NCBI GenBank assembly: GCA_028288705.1
Contig: JAQBNH010000007.1
Coordinates: 620,001-684,000 of the forward strand
Length of the DNA stretch: 64,000 nucleotides
Source of the DNA: Ferruginibacter sp.
Lineage (GTDB): Bacteria > Bacteroidota > Bacteroidia > Chitinophagales > Chitinophagaceae
Reading direction: 5' to 3'
In this document: positions 16,635 through 27,200 of the stretch, in pieces
Numbering within the stretch: the first letter of the stretch is position 1
Layout: every line of letters starts with the position of its first letter
Program-made: the position numbers and the translations under genes
Notes under the pieces: model-generated
The model's database searches: none
The model's input: the letters and a program-made list of their open reading frames with translations, nothing else
What the model was told of the DNA's origin: nothing

Positions 16635-18239
16635 ATGTTATTTATGATCCTCGATAATATCTTCCTCATTCTTACTTTACTTTTCGCGGTGTCAATGCTG
16701 GCCATGCTCAGTCAGAAATTGCGGATATCTTACCCGATATTCCTCGTGCTCGCGGGCCTGGTGATCGGTTTCATTCCCGGTATGCCGGCGGTTTCACTTA
16801 ATCCGGATATTGTCTTCCTCATTTTCCTGCCACCCTTATTGTACTCTGCCGCCTGGAATACTTCCTGGAAAGATTTCTGGCAAATGCGCCGGCCGATCAG
16901 CCTTTTATCAATTGGCCTGGTCATCTTTACTTCTACCGCTGTTGCATTTTTAGCACACGCGATGATCCCGGGCTTCTCGCTGGCGTTAGGTTTTTTATTG
17001 GGCGGGATTATCTCGCCGCCGGATGCAGTTGCGGCAACTTCGGTTTTGCAGGGATTAAAAGTCCCGAAAAGAGTGGTGACGATCCTCGAAGGCGAAAGCC
17101 TGATCAATGATGCCTCCTCACTGATCGTTTTTCGGTTCGCCCTCGCCGTTATGATGACGGGCCAGTTCTCTTTTGTAAATGCATCCACCCAATTTCTACT
17201 CGTCGCCGGACTTGGATTGCTGATTGGCCTCGCGATCGCGCATGTTGTTTACGCCGTTCATCGCTTTCTTCCAACAACGCCCAATATTGATACAGCGCTT
17301 ACGCTGATCTCGCCCTACCTGATGTACCTGGTGGCAGAACACTTCCATTATTCAGGTGTTATGGCTGTTGTGTCAGGCGGATTATTTCTGAGTTACCGGT
17401 CGCACGAAGTGTTCAATTACAGCACACGTATACAGGCCTATTCGGTTTGGGAAGTGCTCGTATTTTTATTGAATGGCCTGGTGTTTATTTTGATCGGCCT
17501 GCAACTGCCGCAGATCATTCATTCGCTTGGCGGATATTCTGTTGGCGATGCAATTTTGTTTGGCTTGATCATCAGTGTCACAACCGTTGTTATCCGCATT
17601 ATCTGGGTTTTCCCCGGCGCGTATATCCCGAGAATACTTTTCCCGTCTATTCGAAAGACAGAAAGGCGGCCGGGTTGGAAACCGGTGTTCCTGGTTGCCT
17701 GGAGCGGAATGCGGGGCGTGGTTTCACTGGCCTCCGCGTTAGCGGTTCCGCTCACGTTGACAAACGGGGAACTATTCCCGCAACGAAACCTGATTCTTTT
17801 CATCACTTTTATTGTTATCCTTTTTACGCTCGTTTTCCAGGGATTAAGCCTGCCCTGGCTGATCCGGAAACTCGATATTCAGGAACCGGACAATAACGAA
17901 GGGGAGCAATTGGTAGCGATCAAACTTCGTCTCGCCGAAGCCGCGTTAAAACATCTCGAAAGAAATTATGTGACGGAACTCGAAAGTATCCAGGCTTATG
18001 AAAGAATCAAAGACAGGTACAAGAGAATGGTTGATAATTCACATAAGAAATTGTTGCATGAGGATGGGGACCGCGTTGCAGAGGATTTTTTACCGCGCTA
18101 CAGGCAGATGTTGCTGGAGCTCGTGGAAGTACGCAGGAAAGTGTTGTACGGCCTGTATTGTGAAAAGATTTATTCTGATGAATTGATCCGTAACAAAGAG
18201 TGGGAACTTGATCTGGAAGAAGCGCGCCTGAATGAATAA
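16635..18239 (+). CDS. CPA1 family Na+/H+ antiporter
   Basis: This 534-residue protein has about 12 membrane helices over the first 420 residues and a hydrophilic C-terminal domain (about 425-534) rich in charged helices. CPA1 signatures are present: GGIISPPDAVAATSVL and LEGESLINDASSLIVFR, the latter holding the ion-binding Asp of the ND motif. A later GMRGVVSLASALAVPL segment is typical of the bacterial CPA1 group. It should exchange Na+ (or K+) for H+ across the inner membrane for pH and salt balance. It directly abuts the convergent acylase gene, with no gap between stop codons. Confidence 0.92.
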   Translation: MLFMILDNIFLILTLLFAVSMLAMLSQKLRISYPIFLVLAGLVIGFIPGMPAVSLNPDIVFLIFLPPLLYSAAWNTSWKDFWQMRRPISLLSIGLVIFTSTAVAFLAHAMIPGFSLALGFLLGGIISPPDAVAATSVLQGLKVPKRVVTILEGESLINDASSLIVFRFALAVMMTGQFSFVNASTQFLLVAGLGLLIGLAIAHVVYAVHRFLPTTPNIDTALTLISPYLMYLVAEHFHYSGVMAVVSGGLFLSYRSHEVFNYSTRIQAYSVWEVLVFLLNGLVFILIGLQLPQIIHSLGGYSVGDAILFGLIISVTTVVIRIIWVFPGAYIPRILFPSIRKTERRPGWKPVFLVAWSGMRGVVSLASALAVPLTLTNGELFPQRNLILFITFIVILFTLVFQGLSLPWLIRKLDIQEPDNNEGEQLVAIKLRLAEAALKHLERNYVTELESIQAYERIKDRYKRMVDNSHKKLLHEDGDRVAEDFLPRYRQMLLELVEVRRKVLYGLYCEKIYSDELIRNKEWELDLEEARLNE

Positions 18240-20444
18240 TTATTCTTCACCGGGATGGTAATTTTTTTCTGCGTGTTTCAGTACATCTTCTTTGTAAAAC
18301 AATACCTCTTTAAATTGTCCTTTACTGTACATCAACGCCTGGTCGCTGAAATGTTTAGAATCGGGATGCCCGCTTTCGCCGCCGGCAAGTAATGATTTTG
18401 CTTTAATTTTTTTCCCGAATTCCACCGCACAGATAAAACTGTTTCCATGAATACCGATGCGTTTGTGCGTATCCTTATAATAGCGGCTATTGTATCCCGG
18501 TAGCATGCCCCAGGTAGATGAAACAAAGGCCACCGGGTAGCTCGGCTGCGCATCGTCGTAAGAAGGCTCCGGAGAATTGCTAACACGTTGAAAACGGTTG
18601 ATCGATCCCCATGGAACCTGCCATGTGCCGTAATTTTTGCCGAGTTCGGTGATGACTTCTTTGAAGGGTTGCAACAATTGTTCACTAGTGGCAGTGCGTG
18701 CGAAGTAGGCTGTTTTTTCCACCTGGCCAGCATCGTCTTCTTCTGCATCCGATTTCATAATTGCCGGCAAAATTTTCTGCCCCCATTCAATAGCCAATGT
18801 TGTTTCGATAGAATTTGCTGCGCAGCGCAGGTTCCATTTTTTTAACAGCGCGATGGGTGCTTCCAAAAGCGTGTCGTGATTTTTTTCATACGCGCTCAGG
18901 AGAGCGGGAATCAACTGTTCAAATGCTGCGATGTAACTATCGTACCCTGCGGCAATGACTTTGTCGAGCGTATATTTTTTCTCTGCATCCAACACCCGCA
19001 CTGCATTAATGCCCCGAAAGTTTTCTGCATCCGGCGCCATGTAAGCGGGGTAATCTTTTTTGTTTGGACTGTATTTACCAGCAACCGTAAATGGGGTGGA
19101 ATTACAATTTTGCAACCAGCCATTTGGAGGGTTATACAGGTGAACTGTCTGTTCGACCGGGTGCAGGCCTTTCCATTCGGTGGCAGTGCTGGTTCCGTCT
19201 ACAGGTTTTGACCAATTGAATTTTTTATCACGAATGGGAATAAAATTTCCATGCCAGTAAGCGATATTCCCTTCGGCATCTGCGTACACCGTGTTATTGG
19301 ATGTATTGGCATTTAAAGCCATTACTTTTTTGTACGCTGCAAAACTATTTGCCTTCGTACGTTGCCAACTTTGTATCAAACTCGTGATAGAACGATTGTT
19401 GGCTTTTAATGAAAGCCATTGTCCATTGCGTTCTGCCATGACGGGTCCATGATGTGTAAAGAGTGCCGGTATTAAAATAGCGCCGTGATGTTGCCTTTTT
19501 TCTTCTGTACCACCCGAGACCTCATGATAGGAAATTGAAATTGTTTTTTTGATAACCGGGACCTGTCGATTGTTATACAGATAACTGTAGCCGGTAGGTG
19601 TTTTAGCAATCTTTTCTGCGTAAAGGTCTGCTATGTCTACTCCGCTAGAGGTATGCATCCAGCCGCAATGTTCATTAAATCCCTGGTAGATAAAAAACTG
19701 TCCCCATGTAACCGCCCCGTAAGCATTCAGCCCTTCTTCGCTTATCATATGCACTTCGGGCCTGAAGTAAAAACTTACATGCGGGTTGATGTATAAGATG
19801 GAATTGCCTGATGCGGTGATCTTTGGAGAAAAAGCAAATCCATTGGAGCCGGTTAGATTTTCTTCTGAATAATTTATGGCCGTGGGGGATGATTTGCTGC
19901 CGGTGTAAAAATCTTTCAATTCTGTTTCAGAAATGCCGGCTGTACTAATCGCGCCGATGCTGCCATCCGTCCAGAGCAACGGATACCAGGGTTGAAATTT
20001 GTTGAGTAAGGCCGGCTTTACTTCGGGATGTTTGTAAAGATAAAAGTTGATGCCATCTGCAAAAGCTACCAATAGCTTTTTTAACCATGGCGCTGCTTTC
20101 TGATAATCAGTAATGGCCGCATTGGAATCTATCATCAGCCTGATCATCAGATCAGCGTACAGAGCAGACTGACCTTTCACCTCGGCAGTTCTTCCCAACT
20201 TTTCTATGTAATTCATTTCTACGCGGGAAAAATCATCTTCACACTGAGCATACAATAAACCGAATACAGCATCGGCATCTGTATGTCCGTACACATGTGG
20301 AATACCCCAGTTATCGCGAATAATGGTTACGCGTTTTGCCTGCATCTCCCACCTCCCCAATTCCTGTGTGTTCGCCGGTTGTGCAATGCCGTTAACATTA
20401 ACCAGCGACAGGAAAATCATGAAAATGGCGATCGGTCGGCGCAT
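18240..20444 (-). CDS. Penicillin acylase family N-terminal nucleophile hydrolase, secreted
   Basis: This 734-residue protein starts with a signal peptide (about 1-22, IAIFMIFLSLVNVNGIA). The acylase pattern is clear: VTIIRDNWGIPHVYGHTDAD at the start of the alpha chain, then a spacer, and the autocleavage site TGSNGFAF with Ser200 as the likely new N-terminal nucleophile of the beta chain. A conserved Asn of the oxyanion site is expected in NTSNNTVYADAEGNIAYWHG. The substrate could be an acylated amino compound or acyl-homoserine lactone, and sequence does not decide. It probably works in the periplasm. MsrB lies 9 bases upstream on the same strand. Confidence 0.9.
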   Translation of the reverse strand: MRRPIAIFMIFLSLVNVNGIAQPANTQELGRWEMQAKRVTIIRDNWGIPHVYGHTDADAVFGLLYAQCEDDFSRVEMNYIEKLGRTAEVKGQSALYADLMIRLMIDSNAAITDYQKAAPWLKKLLVAFADGINFYLYKHPEVKPALLNKFQPWYPLLWTDGSIGAISTAGISETELKDFYTGSKSSPTAINYSEENLTGSNGFAFSPKITASGNSILYINPHVSFYFRPEVHMISEEGLNAYGAVTWGQFFIYQGFNEHCGWMHTSSGVDIADLYAEKIAKTPTGYSYLYNNRQVPVIKKTISISYHEVSGGTEEKRQHHGAILIPALFTHHGPVMAERNGQWLSLKANNRSITSLIQSWQRTKANSFAAYKKVMALNANTSNNTVYADAEGNIAYWHGNFIPIRDKKFNWSKPVDGTSTATEWKGLHPVEQTVHLYNPPNGWLQNCNSTPFTVAGKYSPNKKDYPAYMAPDAENFRGINAVRVLDAEKKYTLDKVIAAGYDSYIAAFEQLIPALLSAYEKNHDTLLEAPIALLKKWNLRCAANSIETTLAIEWGQKILPAIMKSDAEEDDAGQVEKTAYFARTATSEQLLQPFKEVITELGKNYGTWQVPWGSINRFQRVSNSPEPSYDDAQPSYPVAFVSSTWGMLPGYNSRYYKDTHKRIGIHGNSFICAVEFGKKIKAKSLLAGGESGHPDSKHFSDQALMYSKGQFKEVLFYKEDVLKHAEKNYHPGEE

Positions 20445-20453
20445 TATAATTTT

Positions 20454-20813
20454 TTATGCCGGTATAAATTTCATCGAGATAGAGTTTACACAATGCCTGG
20501 TGTTTTTTTCGGTGAAACCTTCTCCCTTAAAAACATGGCCAAGATGTGCGCCACAGTTGGCACAAAGAATCTCTGTGCGATGGCCGTCTGCATCCGTTTC
20601 GTGTTTTACGGCACCTTTGATCTCGTCATCAAAACTTGGCCAGCCGCAACGCGAATCAAATTTATCTTTTGATTCATATAACGGTGCATCACAACGCCGG
20701 CAAACGTAAGTACCTGTTGCTTTGTTATTGTTGTATTCGCCGCTAAAGGGCATTTCAGTTCCCTTGCGCAGGATCACATATTCTTCTTCGGGTGTTAGTG
20801 AATTATATTCCAT
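20454..20813 (-). CDS. msrB: Peptide-methionine (R)-S-oxide reductase MsrB
   Basis: This 119-residue cytoplasmic single-domain MsrB reduces methionine-R-sulfoxide in proteins. It shows both zinc CxxC pairs (Cys38/Cys41 in [10 protein letters not shown], Cys84/Cys87 in [12 protein letters not shown]), the [10 protein letters not shown] segment and the catalytic Cys108 in RHCVNSISM. The usual residue before that Cys is Tyr rather than His, a minor change. The length fits the compact form without MsrA fusion. It shares a 9-base spacer with the acylase gene and is probably in the same transcript. Confidence 0.95.
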   Translation of the reverse strand: MEYNSLTPEEEYVILRKGTEMPFSGEYNNNKATGTYVCRRCDAPLYESKDKFDSRCGWPSFDDEIKGAVKHETDADGHRTEILCANCGAHLGHVFKGEGFTEKNTRHCVNSISMKFIPA

Positions 20814-20921
20814 ATTTATATATTTAGGATTGTTACTGTTACAAACAACCCGCCAATGGTTTTGTTTGTTAAGCTACCTATCTTTTATGAATAATGAAAG
20901 CGGAGAACCTCAGGAAAGAAC

Positions 20922-21704
20922 TTAATCTTCTTTTTTGGCCGGAGATGCAGGTACCGTTTTCTTGTAATGATAAAATGCATTCAGGATATATTGATTGAAT
21001 GAAACCTCATCACTTGCAGCAGTAAAATCATAGGTTGGCCGGTACCAGCGCATAAAACTATCCAGTTCATTGCCGGATAAACTGGTCAGCCGCCTGATCA
21101 GTAATTTATTGAAACGATAATCCACATATTTATCCTGCTCCTGTTGCTCCAGCCGGTTCTGGAAAGACTTCAGCCGCTTATTTCTCTTAAACCGAAAAAT
21201 ATTGATCAGTTCATTAACATCCGCGCCCACGCCGCCCCCTGGCGTAATGCTGGTGGAAAGCCCGGGCTTCTTGTATTCAAAAATATCCGCATATTCTTTC
21301 CGGTTTTCAAGCGAATCCTGCCGGTGCGATTTGGCATAAACCGTTACCTCTTTCAACATACTGTACCTCGCTTTAACCGGGATGCGCAGGGAGATATCAA
21401 ATTCATTTGGATCGGGAATTGACGACACCGCGAAACTTTGCGTGGGTTTATTATTATACCAAAAAGTAAGTGAATCTGTTTCTCGGACCAGAATGCTGTA
21501 GCGGCCCATCGAGTCAGTGATAGCAAACATGCCGCCTGTGCTTACCACGCGAACGTATTCAACATAATTTATTTTTGTAATATCCAGGACTTTTCCGCTG
21601 ATGGTGATCTGCGCCCCTGAGGCCAGGCTGCAAAAAACAAACAAAGAGATGAGTACAAGTTGACGCAAAAAGTCCTGGTTTAGAGATGTAATATTAAAAA
21701 ACAA
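20922..21704 (-). CDS. Secreted protein with carboxypeptidase-regulatory-like domain
   Basis: There is no ATG near the start. A TTG at 21704 gives 260 residues, and a TTG at 21668 gives a cleaner signal peptide (about 20 residues, QLVLISLFVFCSLASGAQ), so the start is uncertain. After the signal, residues about 30-115 form a CarboxypepD_reg-like beta-sandwich (ITISGKVLDITKINYVEYV, then TDSMGRYSI), common in outer-membrane proteins of Bacteroidota. The rest is helical and basic (FRFKRNKRLKSFQNRLEQ). It is probably periplasmic or membrane-attached with unknown function. It is downstream of the purN fusion, separated by 41 bases. Confidence 0.75.
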   Translation of the reverse strand: MFFNITSLNQDFLRQLVLISLFVFCSLASGAQITISGKVLDITKINYVEYVRVVSTGGMFAITDSMGRYSILVRETDSLTFWYNNKPTQSFAVSSIPDPNEFDISLRIPVKARYSMLKEVTVYAKSHRQDSLENRKEYADIFEYKKPGLSTSITPGGGVGADVNELINIFRFKRNKRLKSFQNRLEQQEQDKYVDYRFNKLLIRRLTSLSGNELDSFMRWYRPTYDFTAASDEVSFNQYILNAFYHYKKTVPASPAKKED

Positions 21705-21745
21705 ACTGCTACTCTGAACCGGCAGATCTGTATTTAACGCCGCTT

Positions 21746-22606
21746 TTACTTTTTTTGCAGCAGTTTCTGTAGTTCGATGGGATAATGCAGGTGTTCAAGT
21801 TGATGGATCTTTTCTGCCAGGGTATCGGCGGTATCTTCCGGTGTAACGGGGCAACGCGCCTGGAAAATGAGTTTACCGTGATCGTAAAATTCATCTACAA
21901 AATGAATACTGATGCCGCTTTCCGTTTCGTTATGGTCAATTACGGCTTCGTGTACCCGCTTTCCATACATCCCTTTTCCACCATATTTCGGTAAAAGGGC
22001 GGGATGAATGTTCACGATCCGGTTTGGAAAAGCAGCGATCAGTGCCGGCGGAATCTTCCAGAGAAATCCAGCCAGAATGATCCAGTCTGTATGGTGTTTT
22101 TTGAAAACATCTACATAACCAGTGCCGGAGAAAAAAGTTTCCCGTTCGATCATGCAGACTTCAATATGATGATCTTTGGCAATTTGTATAACGCCTGCAT
22201 CCGGCTTGTTGCAAACGATCAGGTTGATATTAACGTCTGGATTCGACTGGAAATGTTCTATTAACCTTCGGGCATTGCTTCCGGCACCGCTGGCAAAAAT
22301 GGCGAGGTGCGTTTTTTGACCGCTGGCTTTTTTCCCGGCCATCCTGCCAAACAAACGGCCGATGTAATTACGAAAAAAACGAAACTGTCCGAGGGGAACG
22401 CTCACTAACAAAACGCAGACCGGCCAAAGAACACTGATCAGTACAATATATATAACAACCCAAAGCCAGTTTTTTTCGAGTGAAGTCAGTCCAAGCAACT
22501 TTCTGCCTGCCAGGCCACAGAGGCTGCCGCCCAAAGCAAAGGTGAGAATGATCAGCAGCAGTCTTCCGCCATTAACCTTCCATTTTTGCTGTAGTTTTTG
22601 AAACAT
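21746..22606 (-). CDS. purN: Phosphoribosylglycinamide formyltransferase fused to a membrane domain
   Basis: The ATG at 22606 gives 286 residues; the track's start at 22645 adds 13 unlikely residues. Residues about 1-90 carry two membrane helices (about 16-33 and 47-70) with FALGGSLCGLAGRKLLGL, like the small DUF6787-type proteins of Bacteroidota. From about residue 97 a full PurN domain follows: IFASGAGSNARRLIEHF (ribosylphosphate site), Asn199 and His201 in RIVNIHPALLPKYGG, Asp242 in EFYDHGKLIFQ. PurN transfers formyl from 10-formyl-THF to GAR in purine synthesis. The fusion would anchor it to the inner membrane. No frameshift is needed to read it. Confidence 0.88.
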   Translation of the reverse strand: MFQKLQQKWKVNGGRLLLIILTFALGGSLCGLAGRKLLGLTSLEKNWLWVVIYIVLISVLWPVCVLLVSVPLGQFRFFRNYIGRLFGRMAGKKASGQKTHLAIFASGAGSNARRLIEHFQSNPDVNINLIVCNKPDAGVIQIAKDHHIEVCMIERETFFSGTGYVDVFKKHHTDWIILAGFLWKIPPALIAAFPNRIVNIHPALLPKYGGKGMYGKRVHEAVIDHNETESGISIHFVDEFYDHGKLIFQARCPVTPEDTADTLAEKIHQLEHLHYPIELQKLLQKK

Positions 22607-22764
22607 GTTGCAAATGTGCGGTAAAACTTTGTGAATTGAAGCCAATTATGCCATGCATTTTATTCGTGAATAACAGATTTACATACCGCTGCAAATGTTA
22701 ATATGTACCCCGCTACAATAGCCTGAAATACAGTGCAGATAAGGAAAAAAAAAATTAACAATTG

Positions 22765-22797
22765 TTGATACATTGTCACCATGGTGTCTTATTTTTG
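22765..22797 (+). promoter_or_regulatory. Promoter of the ACIII-oxidase operon
   Basis: TTG at 22765-22767 and TATTTTTG at 22790-22797 are spaced by 22 bases, matching the Bacteroidota housekeeping consensus TTG-N17-23-TAnnTTTG. The predicted start of transcription is near 22804, about 35 bases ahead of the actA ATG at 22839. An 8-base A tract lies just upstream. Confidence 0.75.
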
Positions 22798-22838
22798 CAC
22801 ACGAATACGGATATTTTCCACATTAGTCCCGATAATGT

Positions 22839-24116
22839 ATGAGTCGCTATAGAAAAATCATCAACAGTTTTATTGCAAGCCTTCTTTTTGTTGCACTTCT
22901 TTCCACCAGTAATAATGTTTTTGCCCAGGATGGGAAAGCCTTGTTCCAGGCCAATTGTAGCAATTGTCATAAACCGGATAAAGATTATACAGGTCCGGCT
23001 TTGCAGGGCTGGGCGTCTCGTGTGCCAAGTGCAGACTGGATCTACAAATGGGTAGCGAATCCATCGGCGATGATCGCTACTGATGCGCATGCAAAAGAAT
23101 TGTTTGCAAAATGGAAACCAACCGTGATGACGGCGTTCCCGCAGCTGAAAAAAGAAGAGATTGATGCGATCATGAAATATGTGGATACTTACGTGCCTGA
23201 AACGAAAGGTCCTGCAGGTTCCACTTCCACCGAACCGGAAACAGACAATTCCTTATTATTTGGTATCCTCACATTGGTTTTAGCGGTTGTAGCATTTATA
23301 TTATTACAGGTGAACAGTAACCTGCGCAAATTATCCGACGAAAAAGAAGGGGTATTGCGTGGCGAACCGGTTCCTTTCTACCGCAATAAAACATACCTCA
23401 TGGCAGGTATCCTGTTGTTATTTGCCTTGGGTGGATATGTAACTATTAATGGCGCAATCGGCCTTGGTCGCCAGAAAAATTATCAACCTGAACAACCTAT
23501 TTACTATTCTCATAAAGTGCATGCCGGAGTAAACCAGATCAGTTGTTTATACTGTCATGGTGGTGCGCAAGACAGCAAGCAGGCGAGCATTCCTTCTGTA
23601 AATGTTTGTATGAATTGTCATATGGCGATTAAAGAATATGCAGGCGATCCGATCACAAGAGAAGATGGATCTGCGGTTAACGGAACAGCAGAGATCCAGA
23701 AATTATATTCTTATGCCGGCTGGAATCCTGAAACCAAACAATACAACCCGGATAACAACAAAGACGGTATCCCTGATGGCGCAAGGCCAATTGAATGGGT
23801 TAAAATTCATAACCTTCCTGACCACGTTTATTTCAACCATAGCCAGCATATTAAAGTTGGTAAGCAACAATGCCAGACCTGCCATGGAAATATCCAGGAA
23901 ATGCCGGAAGTATACCAGTTTGCAGAGTTGAGCATGGGCTGGTGTATCAATTGTCACCGCGAAACAAAGGTCGACTTCTTTAATAAAGAAACCGGCGAAG
24001 GAAACAAATTCTACAGCATCTACGAAAAGTTCCATAACGATATCAAAAATCACAAACTGGATAGCGTTACGGTAGAAAAAATTGGTGGCACCGAGTGCCA
24101 GAAATGTCACTACTAA
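22839..24116 (+). CDS. actA: Alternative complex III multiheme cytochrome subunit ActA with extra N-terminal heme domain
   Basis: This 425-residue protein has a signal peptide (about 1-29), then a monoheme cytochrome domain with CSNCHK (about residues 43-47), a membrane helix (about 140-160), a second helix (about 190-208), and five further CxxCH motifs (CLYCH, CMNCH, CQTCH, CINCH, CQKCH), the last four residues from the C-terminus. The pentaheme half is the ActA core that conducts electrons from quinol oxidation to ActE. The sixth heme belongs to the N-terminal domain. It starts the actABCDEF cluster, with a clear promoter 40 bases upstream. In related organisms this complex replaces cytochrome bc1. 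Confidence 0.92.
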   Translation: MSRYRKIINSFIASLLFVALLSTSNNVFAQDGKALFQANCSNCHKPDKDYTGPALQGWASRVPSADWIYKWVANPSAMIATDAHAKELFAKWKPTVMTAFPQLKKEEIDAIMKYVDTYVPETKGPAGSTSTEPETDNSLLFGILTLVLAVVAFILLQVNSNLRKLSDEKEGVLRGEPVPFYRNKTYLMAGILLLFALGGYVTINGAIGLGRQKNYQPEQPIYYSHKVHAGVNQISCLYCHGGAQDSKQASIPSVNVCMNCHMAIKEYAGDPITREDGSAVNGTAEIQKLYSYAGWNPETKQYNPDNNKDGIPDGARPIEWVKIHNLPDHVYFNHSQHIKVGKQQCQTCHGNIQEMPEVYQFAELSMGWCINCHRETKVDFFNKETGEGNKFYSIYEKFHNDIKNHKLDSVTVEKIGGTECQKCHY

Positions 24117-24238
24117 GCAATCAATGAATCAGCAAAGGCTGGTTTGCAACAATTAACGCAAAGAAGAAAGGTCCGGAATAAAAGAATGTGCATGATCCGG
24201 GATCGTGCAGTTTATAACAATACCACATCAGTTATATT

Positions 24239-27200
24239 ATGAGTAATAAAAAGTACTGGCAAAATTTTGGAGATCTTACTGAATCAGAACGTTTTCAGCA
24301 AGCGGTGCAGAAAGAATTTCAGGAAGAGTTGCTGCCGCTGGAAGATTTGGATGATAAAGGTTTGCTCGAAACCAAAACACCACGTCGTGATTTTTTAAAG
24401 TATCTCGGATTTAGTACAGCTGCAGCCGCGTTGGCAGCAAGTTGTGAAATGCCCGTTCGTAAAGCGGTTCCTTACTTAAACCGTCCGGATAATGTTATTC
24501 CTGGTGTTGCCAATTATTACGCATCCACTTATGTGAATGGCGGTGATGCGATCAGCGTTTTAGTAAAACAAAGAGATGGCCGCCCGATCAAAATTGAGGG
24601 AAATGAACTTTCTACCTTAACAAAAGGCGGAACAAGTGCCCAGGCACAGGCTTCTGTTCTTGATCTGTACGATCCAACTCGTTTACGCCACCCTTTACAA
24701 AAAAGCGGCGCAGATTTTAAAGAGATCAGCAGTTTTGAAGTATTTGATAAAATGGTCGCAGATGCTATTACAGGTATCGCGGGAAAACCATTGGTGTTAT
24801 TGACTTCTACCATTCATTCGCCTTCCACTTTACAAATTATTTCAGAATTCCTCGCAAAATACCCTGGTAGCCGTCACGTACAATACGACGCGGTAAGTTA
24901 CAGTGGGATGTTGCTGGCAAATGAACTGACTTACGGTAAAAGAGCTTTACCTGCTTACCAGTTCGACAAAGCAAAAACGATTGTAAGTCTTGGTGCCGAT
25001 TTCCTTGGTACCTGGTTATCACCTGTTGAATTCAGCAGGCAATATGCGACCAATCGCAGGATCACCAATGCCAAACCGGAATTAAGCCGTCATATTCATT
25101 TTGAAAGTATGATGAGCATGACCGGCAGCAATGCGGATGACCGTTATACCCATAAGCCTTCAGAAACCGGTGCGGTTGCATTGGCATTGCTGGCAAAATT
25201 AGGTGGAGCCGTTTCTGCACCCGCGCTCAGTGCAACATTGCAAAAGGGTATCGATGCAGCGGCAGCACATCTGTCAGCGACTAAAGGATCTTCACTGGTG
25301 GTTTGCGGAAGCAATGATGTAAATATCCAGCTGATCGTAAACGCGATCAACGACGCAATTGGCGCAAACGGCACAACCATCAACTGGTCGGCTACCAACA
25401 ACATGCGTAAAGGTATTGATGGAGACATGGTAAAACTTGCTGCGGATATGGCGGCAGGTGCGGTTGGCGGATTAATGATCTACGATTGCAATCCTGTGTA
25501 CAGTTACGTTGATGGAAAAAAATTCGGAGACGCGCTGGCGAAACTGCCGTTATCAGTATCTTTTAACGCAACCATGGATGAAACCACGGAGTTGTGTAAA
25601 TATATTTTGCCTTCGCACCACTGGCTGGAAAGCTGGGGCGATGCGGAACCGGTGACAGGGTTTATCAGCCTGATTCAGCCGATCATCAACCCGTTATTCA
25701 AGACACGTGCTTTTCAAACGTCCTTGTTGAAATGGAGCGGAAAATCCACGGGTGGAAATCCACTGGCGTCTGATCCAACAACAACTGCGGATACGGCCAA
25801 ATCTCCGGCCGCAGCAGTAACCGTTGTTCCTTCAAAAGGAATTGGTTCAGGAGATGAGTACGAGAATTATTATAAATCTTATTGGTCTTCCAAATTAGGA
25901 AGTACAGATACCTGGGACAAAGCGTTACAGGATGGTGTGATCGAACCTGCTATGGCCATCGCTGGAGGCGGTTCTTTCAATGGTGGATCAGTAGCTGCTG
26001 CGGCAGGTAAAATTGCTGCAACAAAAGCCGGCAAATATGAAGTCGTGCTTTACCAAAAGATCTCTGTTGGTAACGGTAGCCAATCCAACAACCCATGGTT
26101 GCAGGAATTACCCGATCCGATCACGAAAGTGACCTGGGATAACTACGCAATGGTGAGTCCTGAACTTGCGAATGAATTGTTGGGTATCGATGTGATGCAC
26201 AACCAGCGCCAGGCAGATGCTTATGAAGTAACACCGGAAAAACCGGTTTTAAAAATAACAATTAATGGCCGTTCCATTGAACTGCCGGCAGTGATCATCC
26301 CGGGTTTAAATACCTCCACCGTTGCTGTGGCATTGGGTTATGGACGCCAGGGTGTTTCTGCTGAAAAAGATATTAACCTGGATCGTATCGGCCGTGCGGC
26401 TTATGGCGCAGGCAGAAATGCTTATCCTTTGGTTACGTTCGACGGCACGTCATTATTATATAGCAATGCAGCGAACGTTGAAAAAACAGGAACTACTTAC
26501 CCGATCGCACAAACGCAGGTGCATGGCTTTACAGAAGGACGTCCTGTGGTGTATGAAACCAGTCTCGCAAAATTCATTGCAAACCCTGCTGAACTTTTAG
26601 AAGAAGCAACGCACGAAAGAGCCATGCTTGTTCCGGAAGGGAAAACAGATTTTGTAAAAGATGGTACCCTCTATCCGGACTACGTTAAGCCGGGTATCAA
26701 ATGGGGGATGAGTATTGATCTGAATACCTGTACAGGTTGTAGCGCCTGTGTGGTGGCTTGTACTGCTGAAAACAACGTAAGTGTTGTAGGTAAAATGCAG
26801 GTTCAGCGCGCACATGAGATGCATTGGTTAAGGATCGATCGTTATTTCACAGGAGACAGCACCAACCCGGATGTAGTATTCCAGCCGATGTTGTGCCAGC
26901 ATTGCGATAACGCACCTTGCGAAAACGTTTGCCCGGTTGCAGCAACCAATCATAGCAGTGAAGGTTTAAATCAAATGACTTATAACCGCTGTATCGGTAC
27001 AAGATATTGTGCGAACAACTGTCCATATAAAGTTCGCCGCTTTAACTGGCTTGATTTTACCGGCGCTGATAGTTTTGGAAATAACCAGGAACCAATCCGC
27101 GGTGTGGATCTGGATGAAGTGGTGTTCCAAATGAATGATGACCTTACAAGAATGGTGTTGAACCCCGATGTTACTGTTCGTAGCCGTGGTGTGATTGAAA

